From an uncultured Lachnospiraceae bacterium (lineage in GTDB: Bacteria; Bacillota; Clostridia; Lachnospirales; Lachnospiraceae): 32,303 nucleotides of DNA. The translations under genes and the position numbers were made by a program. Below, piece by piece: positions 20,942 through 28,945 of this stretch. The notes below the pieces were generated by a model. It saw nothing but the letters and a program-made list of their open reading frames with translations, was not told the origin of the DNA and did not search any database. Each line of letters starts with the position of its first letter. The first letter of the stretch is position 1. Location of the stretch: the NCBI GenBank assembly GCA_934418125.1, contig CAKRWT010000026.1, positions 1-32,303 on the forward strand. The letters are read 5' to 3'.

Positions 20942-23793
20942 TTTGTTTTCTCCTCCCTCCAAGTGGCTTCTTCTAACCGCTCCTTATGAGTCTTCATCTC
21001 TTCTAGCAAAATCGGATGTAACCGTTCCATCCGCTCCAGATTTCCTTCCTTGGCTGCCAGTTCCAGTAACCTGGCAAGCTTCGATAACAGCAATGCTCCT
21101 ACAGTGGCTGCCGTACTCTTTACCGCATGCACCTCTATCCGGTAATTATCTAATGCCTTTGTCTCCGGCAGTTTCTTCCAACAGTTCTGCAGTTTCTCCA
21201 TGCTCTCGCCCAGGAACTCCTTGAAATCGTCCAGAAGGAGTCGAAGAAGGTCTGCATCCCCTAACAGTTTCATGGCATATTCGAAATCAAATTCCTCCAT
21301 TTCCGGCAAGCCGGTTTCTGGTAAATGGAAGTGCATTATATCTGCCTTTGCCGGTTCCGGTACAGGACATTCTATCCTGTTTTCCGTCTGTTGTGGAACG
21401 TCCTTCTCTGTCCGCAGCAGTGATGGGTCTAAATACCGCAGTATCATCTCTTCCAGCTTCCTGCCTTCTATCGGTTTACTGATATAATCATCAAATCCTG
21501 CTTTCAGATATTTCTCCCGGACGCCCTTGATTGCATTGGCTGTCATGGCAACAACCGGCGTATTGCCACATTGGCTGTCTGTCATTTTCCTTGCCTTCTG
21601 TAATGCCTCCACACCATCCATTTCCGGCATCATGTGATCTAACAGGATCAGGTCATAATGCTTCTTCGTAATAAGCTGTAACATTTCCCCGCCACCCTGA
21701 CAGGTTTCTATCTGCATTCTGGTCTGCCGCAGCAGCCCTTTTACGATCTCCAGATTCATCCGGTTATCATCTACTACCAGAATCTTTGCCTCCGGTGCCT
21801 GGAACAACACCTGATAGGTGCCCTTTTCCAGCAGCATCTGCTGTACTCTGTCATTAATGTTTCCTATCTTCTCTGTGCCTGCCACCTTCTGCGGAATCAC
21901 GACCTCAAACCGGGAACCCTTCCCATATTCACTTTCCACAGTAATCGTGCCCTGCATCATGTCCACATAACTACCCGTGATGGCAAGCCCCAGTCCGGTT
22001 CCCTCTACATGACGATTTTTCTTCTCGTCCAACCGCTCAAATTTCTGAAAAAGCTTTGCCTGATCCTCTTCACGGATTCCGATTCCGGTATCCTGCACCA
22101 CAAAGCATAACTGTATCCAGTCTGCCTCCGTATGGTCTTCCACTCTCTTTACCTGAAAGCTGATTCTGCCCCGTTCCGTATACTTTACAGCATTATTCAA
22201 TAAATTCAGTAAAATCTGCCGGATTTTTAATTCATCACCATAAAGTGACTCCGGCAACTGTTCATCTATCTGTACCTCAAAAGCAAGCCCTTTTTCCGTA
22301 CTTCTTACCTGTGTCATGGCAATCACATCATTTAAGACCGATGCCAGTTCATAGAATCCTGATACCATTTCCATCCTGCCTGCTTCGATTTTGGAAAAGT
22401 CCAAAATCCCATTAATCAGAGATAACAGATTCATACTGGCAGATTGAATATTCATGGCATATTCCCGCACATTATCTCCAATCTGCTCCCGTAGAATCAT
22501 ATCATCCATTCCCATGATGGCATTAATTGGCGTACGGATTTCATGGCTCATGTTTGCCAGGAAATTGGATTTCAGTTCATTGGCCTTTACCGCTTCCTTT
22601 ATCTTCTCCTGAATCTCACGCAGACGCACCGCCTCCTGCAAAACTGCCAATATCAGCAGAAAATACAAACCGATGACCAGTGCCAGCCCATCATACCGGT
22701 TTGTTTCCACCAGATTCAATTGCAGGATTTCCACAGCACCACAGATACCAAGCCCGGCTACTCCTATCGTTACCAAGCGATACTCCTGATAATCTCCCCG
22801 GATTAAGTCTCTTCCTATCGTGTAGAGTACTCCTGCTATCACAATGCTTACCATCAGGTTCATTACCGGCATAGAGATGACAAAACTGACCACTCCGGTA
22901 AAATGCAGCCCGCTTACCACTATAAAATCAACAAACAGTAACACTGACAACACTGTGTACAATTTCAGATACCGGCTATGCTGCTGTCGGTTCATATAAT
23001 ATAAGAAGGGATAGGGTGCCAGCATGGAGACCAGATAAGACAAAGTTCCCTCCACATAATAAATATGGAAAATATACTGATACAGGCAGTTATCAAAAAC
23101 AGACCAGCCTGCAATAGCAAAGATACCCACGCATAACACCATTACATCCTGTCCGGAGGCAAACTGCTTATAAACAAAGCCCGATGTCACAAAACAAACT
23201 AACGAAAAGACAATTAACAATAGTGCTGCACAAAACTGTGTCCCATAGCAATTAAATAGCATCTTCCAGATACCATAAGAATCTCCCCAGTAAGTATGTC
23301 CCAGTGTACCATTCTTCTCCGTTGCATCATTCCGCTCCAGCAGCAACACCTTACCACCATCTTCTTTGCTTAGTGGTATCTGCAAAATCTGATTCTTCAC
23401 ATTACTGCCAGGAATCGGGAAATTATCTGTTGAAAAAACAAATCGTTTCTCATCTCCCACATAGATGGATGTCCCCTTTCCTGTCAGCATACAAAACAAG
23501 GTACCCTCCGGAATCTCTGCCGGAAGTACCTTTTGGAAAATGATTGTTTTCCCTTTTTCACTATCCAGACGCACCGGAAGTGTAACATCCTCCAGACTGC
23601 CATCCTCCGTCACTACCTTCCAGCCCTCATCAAAACTTTCACACCAGCCGCGCAACAGTTCCGGTTCCTTAAAATCAGCCTGCCACAGCAGGGAAAGAAG
23701 CATTACCATACACCCCAGAACCAGCATTATCACTGCCAGGGCTTCATACAGCCTTTCCACTTTGCCTTTTTTTCTCTTTTTTGTATTTATCAT
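20938..23793 (-). CDS. Hybrid sensor histidine kinase with 7TM sensor, receiver and Hpt domains
   Basis: The protein has 951 residues. It begins with a basic tail and one membrane helix (about 17-37), followed by an extracellular domain (about 40-180) with the look of 7TM-DISM-type sensors. Seven or so helices follow (about 185-390). HisKA carries SHEIRTPINAIMG with His417. The ATPase domain has Asn534 in LNNAVKYT, Asp568 in DTGIGI, and GTGLGLAI at 598-605. The receiver domain has the acidic pair Asp675/Asp676, phospho-acceptor Asp719 and Lys773. An Hpt domain ends the protein, with His889 in VHAVKST. A full internal phosphorelay is present, yet no separate output regulator is encoded here. 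The stop overlaps the first chromate-transporter gene. Confidence 0.94.
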   Translation of the reverse strand: MINTKKRKKGKVERLYEALAVIMLVLGCMVMLLSLLWQADFKEPELLRGWCESFDEGWKVVTEDGSLEDVTLPVRLDSEKGKTIIFQKVLPAEIPEGTLFCMLTGKGTSIYVGDEKRFVFSTDNFPIPGSNVKNQILQIPLSKEDGGKVLLLERNDATEKNGTLGHTYWGDSYGIWKMLFNCYGTQFCAALLLIVFSLVCFVTSGFVYKQFASGQDVMVLCVGIFAIAGWSVFDNCLYQYIFHIYYVEGTLSYLVSMLAPYPFLYYMNRQQHSRYLKLYTVLSVLLFVDFIVVSGLHFTGVVSFVISMPVMNLMVSIVIAGVLYTIGRDLIRGDYQEYRLVTIGVAGLGICGAVEILQLNLVETNRYDGLALVIGLYFLLILAVLQEAVRLREIQEKIKEAVKANELKSNFLANMSHEIRTPINAIMGMDDMILREQIGDNVREYAMNIQSASMNLLSLINGILDFSKIEAGRMEMVSGFYELASVLNDVIAMTQVRSTEKGLAFEVQIDEQLPESLYGDELKIRQILLNLLNNAVKYTERGRISFQVKRVEDHTEADWIQLCFVVQDTGIGIREEDQAKLFQKFERLDEKKNRHVEGTGLGLAITGSYVDMMQGTITVESEYGKGSRFEVVIPQKVAGTEKIGNINDRVQQMLLEKGTYQVLFQAPEAKILVVDDNRMNLEIVKGLLRQTRMQIETCQGGGEMLQLITKKHYDLILLDHMMPEMDGVEALQKARKMTDSQCGNTPVVAMTANAIKGVREKYLKAGFDDYISKPIEGRKLEEMILRYLDPSLLRTEKDVPQQTENRIECPVPEPAKADIMHFHLPETGLPEMEEFDFEYAMKLLGDADLLRLLLDDFKEFLGESMEKLQNCWKKLPETKALDNYRIEVHAVKSTAATVGALLLSKLARLLELAAKEGNLERMERLHPILLEEMKTHKERLEEATWREEKTK

Positions 23794-23846
23794 CTCTGTG
23801 ATTCCTTACTTACATCTCTCGTATTATACTTTCCTGTCTGGTTACT

Positions 23847-23889
23847 ACTATAGATTTTCCCGCTTACCCAGTTCAAGCTATTCCCGCTT
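23847..23889 (-). promoter_or_regulatory. Putative promoter and flanking direct repeats of the kinase operon
   Basis: On the minus strand TTGAAC (23876-23871) and TATAGT (23852-23847) are 18 bp apart. The 9-mer TTCCCGCTT occurs at 23857-23865 and again at 23881-23889 on the + strand, flanking the -35 at 24-bp spacing. These may be activator or response-regulator sites. Confidence 0.4.
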
Positions 23890-23922
23890 TCCATTTTTCT
23901 ATGGATCTTTTCCTTGCACTTC

Positions 23923-24768
23923 TTACATCCACTTCTTTTTCTTAAAATACCATATCAGTACTGCCACAATGAGTACACTGACAATAATGGCTGCCGGATA
24001 TCCATATTTCCACTGCAGCTCCGGCATATTTGAAAAGTTCATGCCGTACCAGCCCACAATCAAAGTCAACGGTAAAAACAGTACCGTTACAATCGTAAAT
24101 ATTTTCATCAAATCGTTCTGTCTTATAGACAACTGGGACTGGTATGCCTCTAACGTCTGGCTTACCATTTCCCGCAAATTCTGCACTGCGTTCAGGTAAC
24201 GGTCTGTCCTGGCAGACAAAATGACAATCTTTCGTTCCACAGCCTCCGATATCAGTTCATTGTCATTGGCTGCCATCTCATCAAAAATCGTATCCAGTTC
24301 TTCATAATACCGTTTCAGCCGAAGCAGCTTCCTCCGGATGTCCAGGATACGCTGCGTAACATCTTTTCCCGTATCCGAAAGGATTTTCTCCTCTTCGTCC
24401 TCAATCTTCTGCTCCAGGGAATCCAGATAGTCCCTGTCCCCTTTCAATAATTTTACAAAAAACTGGTATAAAATCTGCTCGTTCTTAACCTGCACATCCT
24501 GCCCTGTCTTTTCCAGAATCCCATGCACCAGCTTCTCCGATACCTGATTCTCACAGAAGAAAAACAAGTCATCCCTGTCCAGATAAATCATAATCCGGGA
24601 GCCGTCCCCACCGTCACTGTATATGTCATAATACTCAAACGCAAGCAAATCGAAATCATCATAACTCTCAAAGCACTCTATCTGACACTCCTTAATCATG
24701 CCAAACACCTTGGCATCCATGTGCTCTGCCGCATCTAATATATTTTCAAACCGTAAAACCTTTAACAT
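23923..24768 (-). CDS. CorA family divalent cation channel
   Basis: The 281-residue protein has a long cytoplasmic N-terminal part with many acidic residues, then a long coiled-coil stalk helix (about 105-220), then two membrane helices near the C-terminus. The pore signature YGMNF is at 241-245. After the second helix the tail is strongly basic (YFKKKKWM), as in CorA. These proteins form homopentameric Mg2+ (also Co2+ or Zn2+) channels. The gene has its own good promoter at 24825-24853 and stands alone, with the kinase operon downstream. Selectivity cannot be read from sequence. Confidence 0.92.
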   Translation of the reverse strand: MLKVLRFENILDAAEHMDAKVFGMIKECQIECFESYDDFDLLAFEYYDIYSDGGDGSRIMIYLDRDDLFFFCENQVSEKLVHGILEKTGQDVQVKNEQILYQFFVKLLKGDRDYLDSLEQKIEDEEEKILSDTGKDVTQRILDIRRKLLRLKRYYEELDTIFDEMAANDNELISEAVERKIVILSARTDRYLNAVQNLREMVSQTLEAYQSQLSIRQNDLMKIFTIVTVLFLPLTLIVGWYGMNFSNMPELQWKYGYPAAIIVSVLIVAVLIWYFKKKKWM

Positions 24769-24824
24769 CTTTGTACCTTTCCACTCTCTTTTCTGTACTC
24801 CGGCTGCTCCTTTACTACAGCAAA

Positions 24825-24853
24825 ATTATAGTATAATTGCCACGGCTTGACAA
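24825..24853 (-). promoter_or_regulatory. Promoter of the CorA gene
   Basis: On the minus strand TTGTCA (24853-24848) and a consensus TATAAT (24830-24825) are separated by 17 bp, about 56 bp before the start codon. Confidence 0.7.
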
Positions 24854-24971
24854 TTCCATATCTGTTTCTATGCGACCTTGATTCGCGTTTTTTTACCACA
24901 TACGAACATTTTCTTATTACGTTCACTTGCGGTTAATTTTCTATTCTGGGAAAAAACTGGCTTCGGTGAGC

Positions 24972-25002
24972 AAAAAAGCAGCCCCTGGTATGGAACTGCT
25001 TT
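24972..25002 (-). terminator. Likely terminator of the WYL-YjbR-GyrI unit
   Basis: On the minus strand AAAGCAG (25002-24996) pairs with CTGCTTT (24981-24975), and T residues continue to 24972. The loop is 14 bases. It begins about 32 bp after the GyrI-like gene. Confidence 0.55.
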
Positions 25003-25033
25003 ACTCGCTCTTTTTGCTAAATTCTATAAAAAA

Positions 25034-25669
25034 TCAATCCTGCTTTCTAATCGGATGCCGGATAACCGTCTTCCACTTTTCCGGGGCTACTCTTCTGGCA
25101 TCGGACAGATAAATCTCATGATGAAAACGCTCCTCTCCAAAATCATTCTCATAGCCCTGTTCCTGTAAATAGGCATCCATCCGGTCAATACTGGCAGGCT
25201 CTGTATCAAAAGCTCCAAGATGCATCATCTGTACACAAAGCCCCTCTTCCACCGTCATAAATTCTGCCACCGAACAATCCAGCCCTTTCTTCTCACGAGC
25301 CGTCTGCACCGCCCATTCAAAATCCGTCCTGGTTATGAAATCCGGCAGACGAATCACCGAAATCCACTGAAAAGTGTCCTTGTTATTATAATCAATCCCA
25401 ATGACACCCTCCTGCCACCAGAAGCCCTCTAAGGGTGGTACTACATATTGAAAGAAGCCCTCTATTTTATAACTTGTCTTGTAACTCATTTTCAGTGTAT
25501 AGGCAAGTGCATATAGAATCTCTATTGCCCGCTGGTAATCACCATCCCCCGTGTTCGGGTTTCCCTTCCCGCGCACAGCAAGATAGTTCATGGATGGAAC
25601 CGTCACAATTTCCGGCTGGTTCTTCGGCATATAAAATTCTTTGTATTCCTTCTTATAATCAAACGCCAT
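25034..25669 (-). CDS. GyrI-like small-molecule-binding domain protein
   Basis: The 211-residue protein has the GyrI-like (SOUL/BmrR-like) fold pattern: VTVPSMNYLAVRGKGNPNTGD near the start, then IEILYALAYTLKMSYK, then YVVPPLEGFWW, and late DCSVAEFMTVEEGLCVQMMHLGAFD and HEIYLSDARRVAPEKWKTVIRHPI. In this family the domain binds or hydrolyses small, often cationic or lipophilic compounds. It has no DNA-binding domain. It starts 1 bp after the DUF3795-YjbR gene and ends the three-gene unit led by a WYL regulator, so its ligand may be the signal or target of that unit. Confidence 0.87.
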   Translation of the reverse strand: MAFDYKKEYKEFYMPKNQPEIVTVPSMNYLAVRGKGNPNTGDGDYQRAIEILYALAYTLKMSYKTSYKIEGFFQYVVPPLEGFWWQEGVIGIDYNNKDTFQWISVIRLPDFITRTDFEWAVQTAREKKGLDCSVAEFMTVEEGLCVQMMHLGAFDTEPASIDRMDAYLQEQGYENDFGEERFHHEIYLSDARRVAPEKWKTVIRHPIRKQD

Positions 25670-25670
25670 C

Positions 25671-26312
25671 CTAATCTACGCTCTCCTTTTCTGGCTGTGC
25701 CAAAATCTCCTGCTGCCGCTTCTTACTGAATCCAGCCAGTACAAGCTGATAGGATTTGTCCAACAGGTCTTTTAATAAATCGTCCGGCACTTTACCATTA
25801 GGGTTTACGGAATTCCAGTGGGTTTTATTCATATAATAACCCGGAATAATATCCTCGTACTGCTGCCGCAGGAAATCGCCCTCCATCGGCTCCAGCTTCA
25901 GGGTTATGTAATAGGGCTTATCATCTTCTCCCAGGCATACTGCGGCAAACATCTTCCCGCCTATGGCATAACGAATCCAGTTCCATTGCGGCGGCAGCTT
26001 GGATACGCCCGGCATCGCCATCAGGTAATCCTCTATCCAGGGATATTTCATAAACCGGGATGCCTCCCATATTTTACACTGGTCCAGTCTGACACCCTCA
26101 TCCCCCTCTTCCTCGGCATAGGCAAACTCCTGCAACTGTACACAGGGAAAACTGTCACATTCTCCGCAATGCTCCAGTTTCTTTTCCTCACAACACCGCT
26201 TCACTGGACAGCTTCCCCAGAAAGGATTCTCTATCCGGGTACAACCATTACACTTTTCTTCTTTCTGCCAACTGCACCGGCTGCATAAAATGCCGCACCT
26301 TGATTCCACCAT
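25671..26312 (-). CDS. DUF3795-like Cys-rich domain fused to MmcQ/YjbR domain
   Basis: The 213-residue protein joins two modules. The N-terminal part (about 1-60) holds eleven cysteines (6, 10, 13, 21, 24, 35, 40, 41, 49, 52, 57) in the CGILCSRC...CNGC...CGECDSFPC pattern of DUF3795, probably a metal-binding unit. The C-terminal part (about 86-200) matches YjbR/MmcQ: PGVSKLPPQWNWIRYAIGGK, then ITLKLEPMEGDFL, then IIPGYYMNKTHWNSV and LLDKSYQLVLAG. YjbR proteins have a double-wing fold with proposed DNA binding. It is coupled to the GyrI-like gene and lies 19 bp after the WYL regulator. The biochemical role is unknown. Confidence 0.85.
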   Translation of the reverse strand: MVESRCGILCSRCSWQKEEKCNGCTRIENPFWGSCPVKRCCEEKKLEHCGECDSFPCVQLQEFAYAEEEGDEGVRLDQCKIWEASRFMKYPWIEDYLMAMPGVSKLPPQWNWIRYAIGGKMFAAVCLGEDDKPYYITLKLEPMEGDFLRQQYEDIIPGYYMNKTHWNSVNPNGKVPDDLLKDLLDKSYQLVLAGFSKKRQQEILAQPEKESVD

Positions 26313-26331
26313 ACGTTCCTGCCTCCAACGC

Positions 26332-27249
26332 TTATCCTCTGTCTTTTTCGTACTTTCTTTCCATCTGGAAAATGCTTTGCCGCATCTTCTCTCTTATTTC
26401 CTCCGGTTCTAAGAGCTCTGCCTTATCCCGGAAGGATAAAAGCCACGTAATCAAATGCTCCTCGTCCGTATAATCTGCCTGAAATAACAGTTTTCCATCC
26501 GGCTGCACCCGAAAACACCGGGGTCCGAATTCCTCCACCAGCCGCCATTTACAATCCGGTTCAAATACTGCCCTGACCCGGATTCTGCCGGGAAATATCC
26601 GCTCATTGCTTAAATCTGGCATAGGCACCTGCCTTCTAGTATATTCCCGTCCGGACAACTGTACCTCATCCATCCGGTTTAACTTAAAAAGCCGGAAATC
26701 CTCTCTTTTCAGGCACCAACCCCACACATACCAGCTCGACCACCGGAACAGCAGATAGTATGGCTCAATGCAGCGAACCGATTCCCCTTTGGGCGCATAA
26801 TAGACAAATTGCAGTTCCTGGCATTGTTGGATGGCGGTGCGTATCAGTTCGATTTTCGGGGCAAGGGAATCCTTATACCAGGACGATAAATCAATCAGCA
26901 CCGACTGATTGCCCACCAGGAAATCCGAAGAACCCAGGGAAAGTTTCTCCATCAACTGTCCATAACGATTCGTTCCGTTGACACTGTCCAGACTGCGCAG
27001 TCCTGCCAGAATATCCTGCATCTCCGTCTGAGTGAACAACGTCCTGTCTATCTTATAATCTTCCATAATAGAGATACCGCCATGTATGCCCTGCGTTGTC
27101 ACAATGGGAATCCCCGCTTTGCATAAATCCTCAATATCCCTGTTTATCGTCCGCCTGGAAACCTCAAACTTCTCTGCCAGATATGGTGCCGTAACCATCT
27201 GCTTTTGCAACAGCATTGCCAAAATGCCTATCTGCCTGTCTATTTTCAT
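26332..27249 (-). CDS. WYL domain transcriptional regulator (YafY type)
   Basis: The protein has 305 residues. It has an N-terminal winged helix-turn-helix (about 1-60, with APYLAEKFEVSRRTINRDIEDL) followed by the GIPIVTTQGIHGGISIMEDYKI wing. A WYL domain spans about 130-215 and contains QFVYYAPKGE, CIEPYYLLFRWSSWYVWGW and FRLFKLNRMDEV. The C-terminal WCX-like region follows (LVEEFGPRCFRVQPDGKLLF, LLSFRDKAELLEPEEIREKM). Such proteins sense small ligands or nucleic acid and usually control adjacent genes. It is the first gene of the unit with the YjbR fusion and GyrI-like genes. The GGGGAGG ribosome site is strong. An inverted repeat at 27285-27310 is a candidate self-operator. Confidence 0.92.
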   Translation of the reverse strand: MKIDRQIGILAMLLQKQMVTAPYLAEKFEVSRRTINRDIEDLCKAGIPIVTTQGIHGGISIMEDYKIDRTLFTQTEMQDILAGLRSLDSVNGTNRYGQLMEKLSLGSSDFLVGNQSVLIDLSSWYKDSLAPKIELIRTAIQQCQELQFVYYAPKGESVRCIEPYYLLFRWSSWYVWGWCLKREDFRLFKLNRMDEVQLSGREYTRRQVPMPDLSNERIFPGRIRVRAVFEPDCKWRLVEEFGPRCFRVQPDGKLLFQADYTDEEHLITWLLSFRDKAELLEPEEIREKMRQSIFQMERKYEKDRG

Positions 27250-27284
27250 GAATCCTCCCCTGATGCTTCTTATCCTACTACAGG

Positions 27285-27310
27285 AAACATGTCATCTATC
27301 TGTCATGTTT
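27285..27310. promoter_or_regulatory. Inverted and direct repeats upstream of the WYL regulator
   Basis: AAACATG (27285-27291) and CATGTTT (27304-27310) are inverted arms, and inside them GTCAT occurs twice 11 bp apart. The site is 36-61 bp before the start codon, a good place for autoregulation. Confidence 0.45.
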
Positions 27311-27350
27311 TCTATATAAAATTACTTACCTATTTCTACAATTATTCACA

Positions 27351-27437
27351 CTATGGCAGATGCATTTCATCCTGCATCTCCACAAAGCCGTACTTTTCAT
27401 ATAGTGGTCGCCCCATTTTCGTTGCTGTATATAACTT
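27351..27437 (-). pseudogene. C-terminal remnant of a GNAT acetyltransferase
   Basis: In a frame different from the gene at 27397-28164, this stretch reads KLYTATKMG, then RPLYEKYGFVEMQDEMHLP and a stop (TAG at 27353-27351). LYEKYGF followed by an acidic EM and hydrophobic end is the usual C-terminus of GNAT acetyltransferases. Nothing of the rest of that domain is present in this frame. It overlaps the last 14 codons of the ZmaR-like gene out of frame, so it looks like the scar of a recombination or deletion that fused two acetyltransferase genes. Confidence 0.7.
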
Positions 27438-28164
27438 CATAAACAATATATTCATGGTCAAACCGATAGCCCAGCTTCTCTGCCAACGCTACAGACCACT
27501 TGTTCTGCGCATCCCAGCTTGGATACAAGTCCCTTTTCAGACATTCCAGAATCAGTTTCGCGCCGCACACATACGCCAGCCCTTTTCTCCGGTAATCTTC
27601 CCTCGTATCAATTTCTATCTCGATTCCGTCCCGGTATCTGCTGTAAGAAGAAGCCCCGGCAACCAGTTCTCCCTCTCTTAGAATCACCACACCCAGTCCC
27701 AGCTCCCGGTAGGCATCATAGTCCTTAAACTGGGATACCAGGTCATTTGCCCAATGATTCCGCCTGCACAATTCATACTCCTGCTGCCCTATCCTTCTCA
27801 GCTCATAGTCTTTTGGCAGCCCCAGAACTACCTGCTCCAGTTTATCGGTATCAAAAACATCTTTCTGCTTCTTAATGGCATACCGGGTTGTTTTCTGCGC
27901 TGCCTTCCCGTAACACTTTTCAATCAGTTTCGCCCATTCTTCATTCTGGGGAACCATAATCATGAAATCAGGCTGACAGCTTTCCGTTCTGAACCGGACA
28001 AGTTCCTCACTTGGATTTCCCCCGAAAAAAACGAAATCCCCTAATACTGCCATTGCTGCATCCTGGGTCGTATTTGTATGGAGTTCACCCATGATACCCT
28101 GTAAACAGGACCATATCAGGGTTTCGTCCCAGTTTTGGAATATTTGCTGTGGTGTCTTGTTCAT
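27397..28164 (-). CDS. GNAT acetyltransferase, ZmaR-like
   Basis: The 255-residue protein resembles the GNAT_acetyltran family of zwittermicin-resistance type enzymes. An N-terminal helical region (about 1-110, with WSCLQGIMGELHTN and AAMAVLGDFVFFGG) precedes the GNAT core, where LVAGASSYSRYRDGIEIEIDT and YRRKGLAYVCGAKLILECL (acetyl-CoA loop) are seen, and DAQNKWSVALAEKLGYRF completes it. The family N-acetylates amines and some antibiotics. The last 14 residues (from about IYSNENGATTI) lie in DNA that, in another frame, encodes the end of a different GNAT, so the natural C-terminus has probably been replaced. The start has a GGGGG site at 7 nt. Confidence 0.88.
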   Translation of the reverse strand: MNKTPQQIFQNWDETLIWSCLQGIMGELHTNTTQDAAMAVLGDFVFFGGNPSEELVRFRTESCQPDFMIMVPQNEEWAKLIEKCYGKAAQKTTRYAIKKQKDVFDTDKLEQVVLGLPKDYELRRIGQQEYELCRRNHWANDLVSQFKDYDAYRELGLGVVILREGELVAGASSYSRYRDGIEIEIDTREDYRRKGLAYVCGAKLILECLKRDLYPSWDAQNKWSVALAEKLGYRFDHEYIVYEVIYSNENGATTI

Positions 28165-28226
28165 GTAATTTCCCCCTTTTCAACTACCGATACAATGTAC
28201 TTGCCTGCACGGTTATCCCGCCCGGT

Positions 28227-28411
28227 TTACTTCATTATAATAAACGTGGAAATAGCCTCCGCAGTCTGTTCCACCTGCTCCTGGTTTGTAATCGTCGGCT
28301 GTCCATCGCCGTATCATCCGCTTTGTAATAGTCCGATAAATAAATCCCACAACCGGCTCCCATGACAAGGATTATGATGAGACATATTGTTCTGGTCAAA
28401 TACAATTTCAT
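28227..28411 (-). pseudogene. Internally deleted alpha/beta hydrolase remnant
   Basis: From 28411 the frame reads a signal-like helix (MKLYLTRTICLIIILVMGAG) and then GIYLSDYYKADDTAM, the usual N-terminus of small secreted or anchored alpha/beta hydrolases. Right after this, in the next frame, comes GDGQPTITNQEQVEQTAEAI and STFI, which matches the C-terminus of the same family, with a stop at 28229-28227. About 200 residues, including the catalytic region, are missing between the two ends, and the joint is out of frame. In frame from the start, the DNA would give a 58-residue peptide ending at 28235. I judge this a deletion fossil. Confidence 0.65.
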
Positions 28412-28437
28412 TGCATTTTCTCTATCCACAAAATTAC

Positions 28438-28809
28438 CTACAGCCTTTCTTCATCCGCCTGGTTCAGCTTTTCATTCCACTCCGCTTCCTTAAATCCTAC
28501 AAGCACGATGTCATCTTTTACAAGCAACGGACGCTTTACCAACATCCCATTAGTAGCCAGTAACTTTAATTGCTCCTCATCACTCATCGTAGGAAGCTTG
28601 TCTTTAAGCTGCATTTCTTTATAAAGAAGACCACTGGTATTAAAGAACTTTTTCAGTGGAAGTCCGCTTCTGCCATACCATTCCTTTAATTCATCATACG
28701 ACGGTTTGTCCTCTGCAATATGACGCTCTGTGTATTCTATCTTATGCTCCTCCAACCACTTTTTTGCCTTCTGGCAGGTAGAACACTTTGGATAACAAAT
28801 AAATAACAT
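28438..28809 (-). CDS. ArsC/Spx family thioredoxin-fold protein
   Basis: The 123-residue protein has the ArsC/Spx fold: CYPKCSTCQKAKKWLEE near the N-terminus with a Cys9-x-x-Cys12 pair, then IEYTERHIAEDKPSYDELKEW, GLPLKKFFNTSG in the middle, and MLVKRPLLV followed by VLVGFKEAEW at the end. The missing RNA-polymerase-contact features of true Spx and the strong RP pair suggest the YffB/ArsC-like group, perhaps a glutathione- or thiol-dependent reductase. Arsenate activity is not implied, as no ars genes are nearby. The start at 28809 has an AGGAG site at 7 nt. The frame extends to 28833 without one. Confidence 0.9.
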   Translation of the reverse strand: MLFICYPKCSTCQKAKKWLEEHKIEYTERHIAEDKPSYDELKEWYGRSGLPLKKFFNTSGLLYKEMQLKDKLPTMSDEEQLKLLATNGMLVKRPLLVKDDIVLVGFKEAEWNEKLNQADEERL

Positions 28810-28945
28810 ATTTTTTCTCCTATCATTTCTCAACTATACAAAAGTCTGTAAGTATTGCTCTATCTATTGCACAAATAATCCCTGCAATAGAATCATCTAT
28901 AAAAGCCGTCTTTAAACCCTTTTGCTCTTACATCTGGCTTTGTCT

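Noticed and set aside
24969..25018. Outer arms AGCAAAAA/TTTTTGCT around the GyrI-unit terminator as a larger repeat
   Set aside because: AT-rich arms that overlap the terminator's own T-run; no evidence for a separate element.
28834..28945. Short stop-free minus frame (GLKTAFIDDSIAGIICAIDR and on) before the ArsC-like gene
   Set aside because: About 35 codons, no start or ribosome site, no recognisable family; could be chance.
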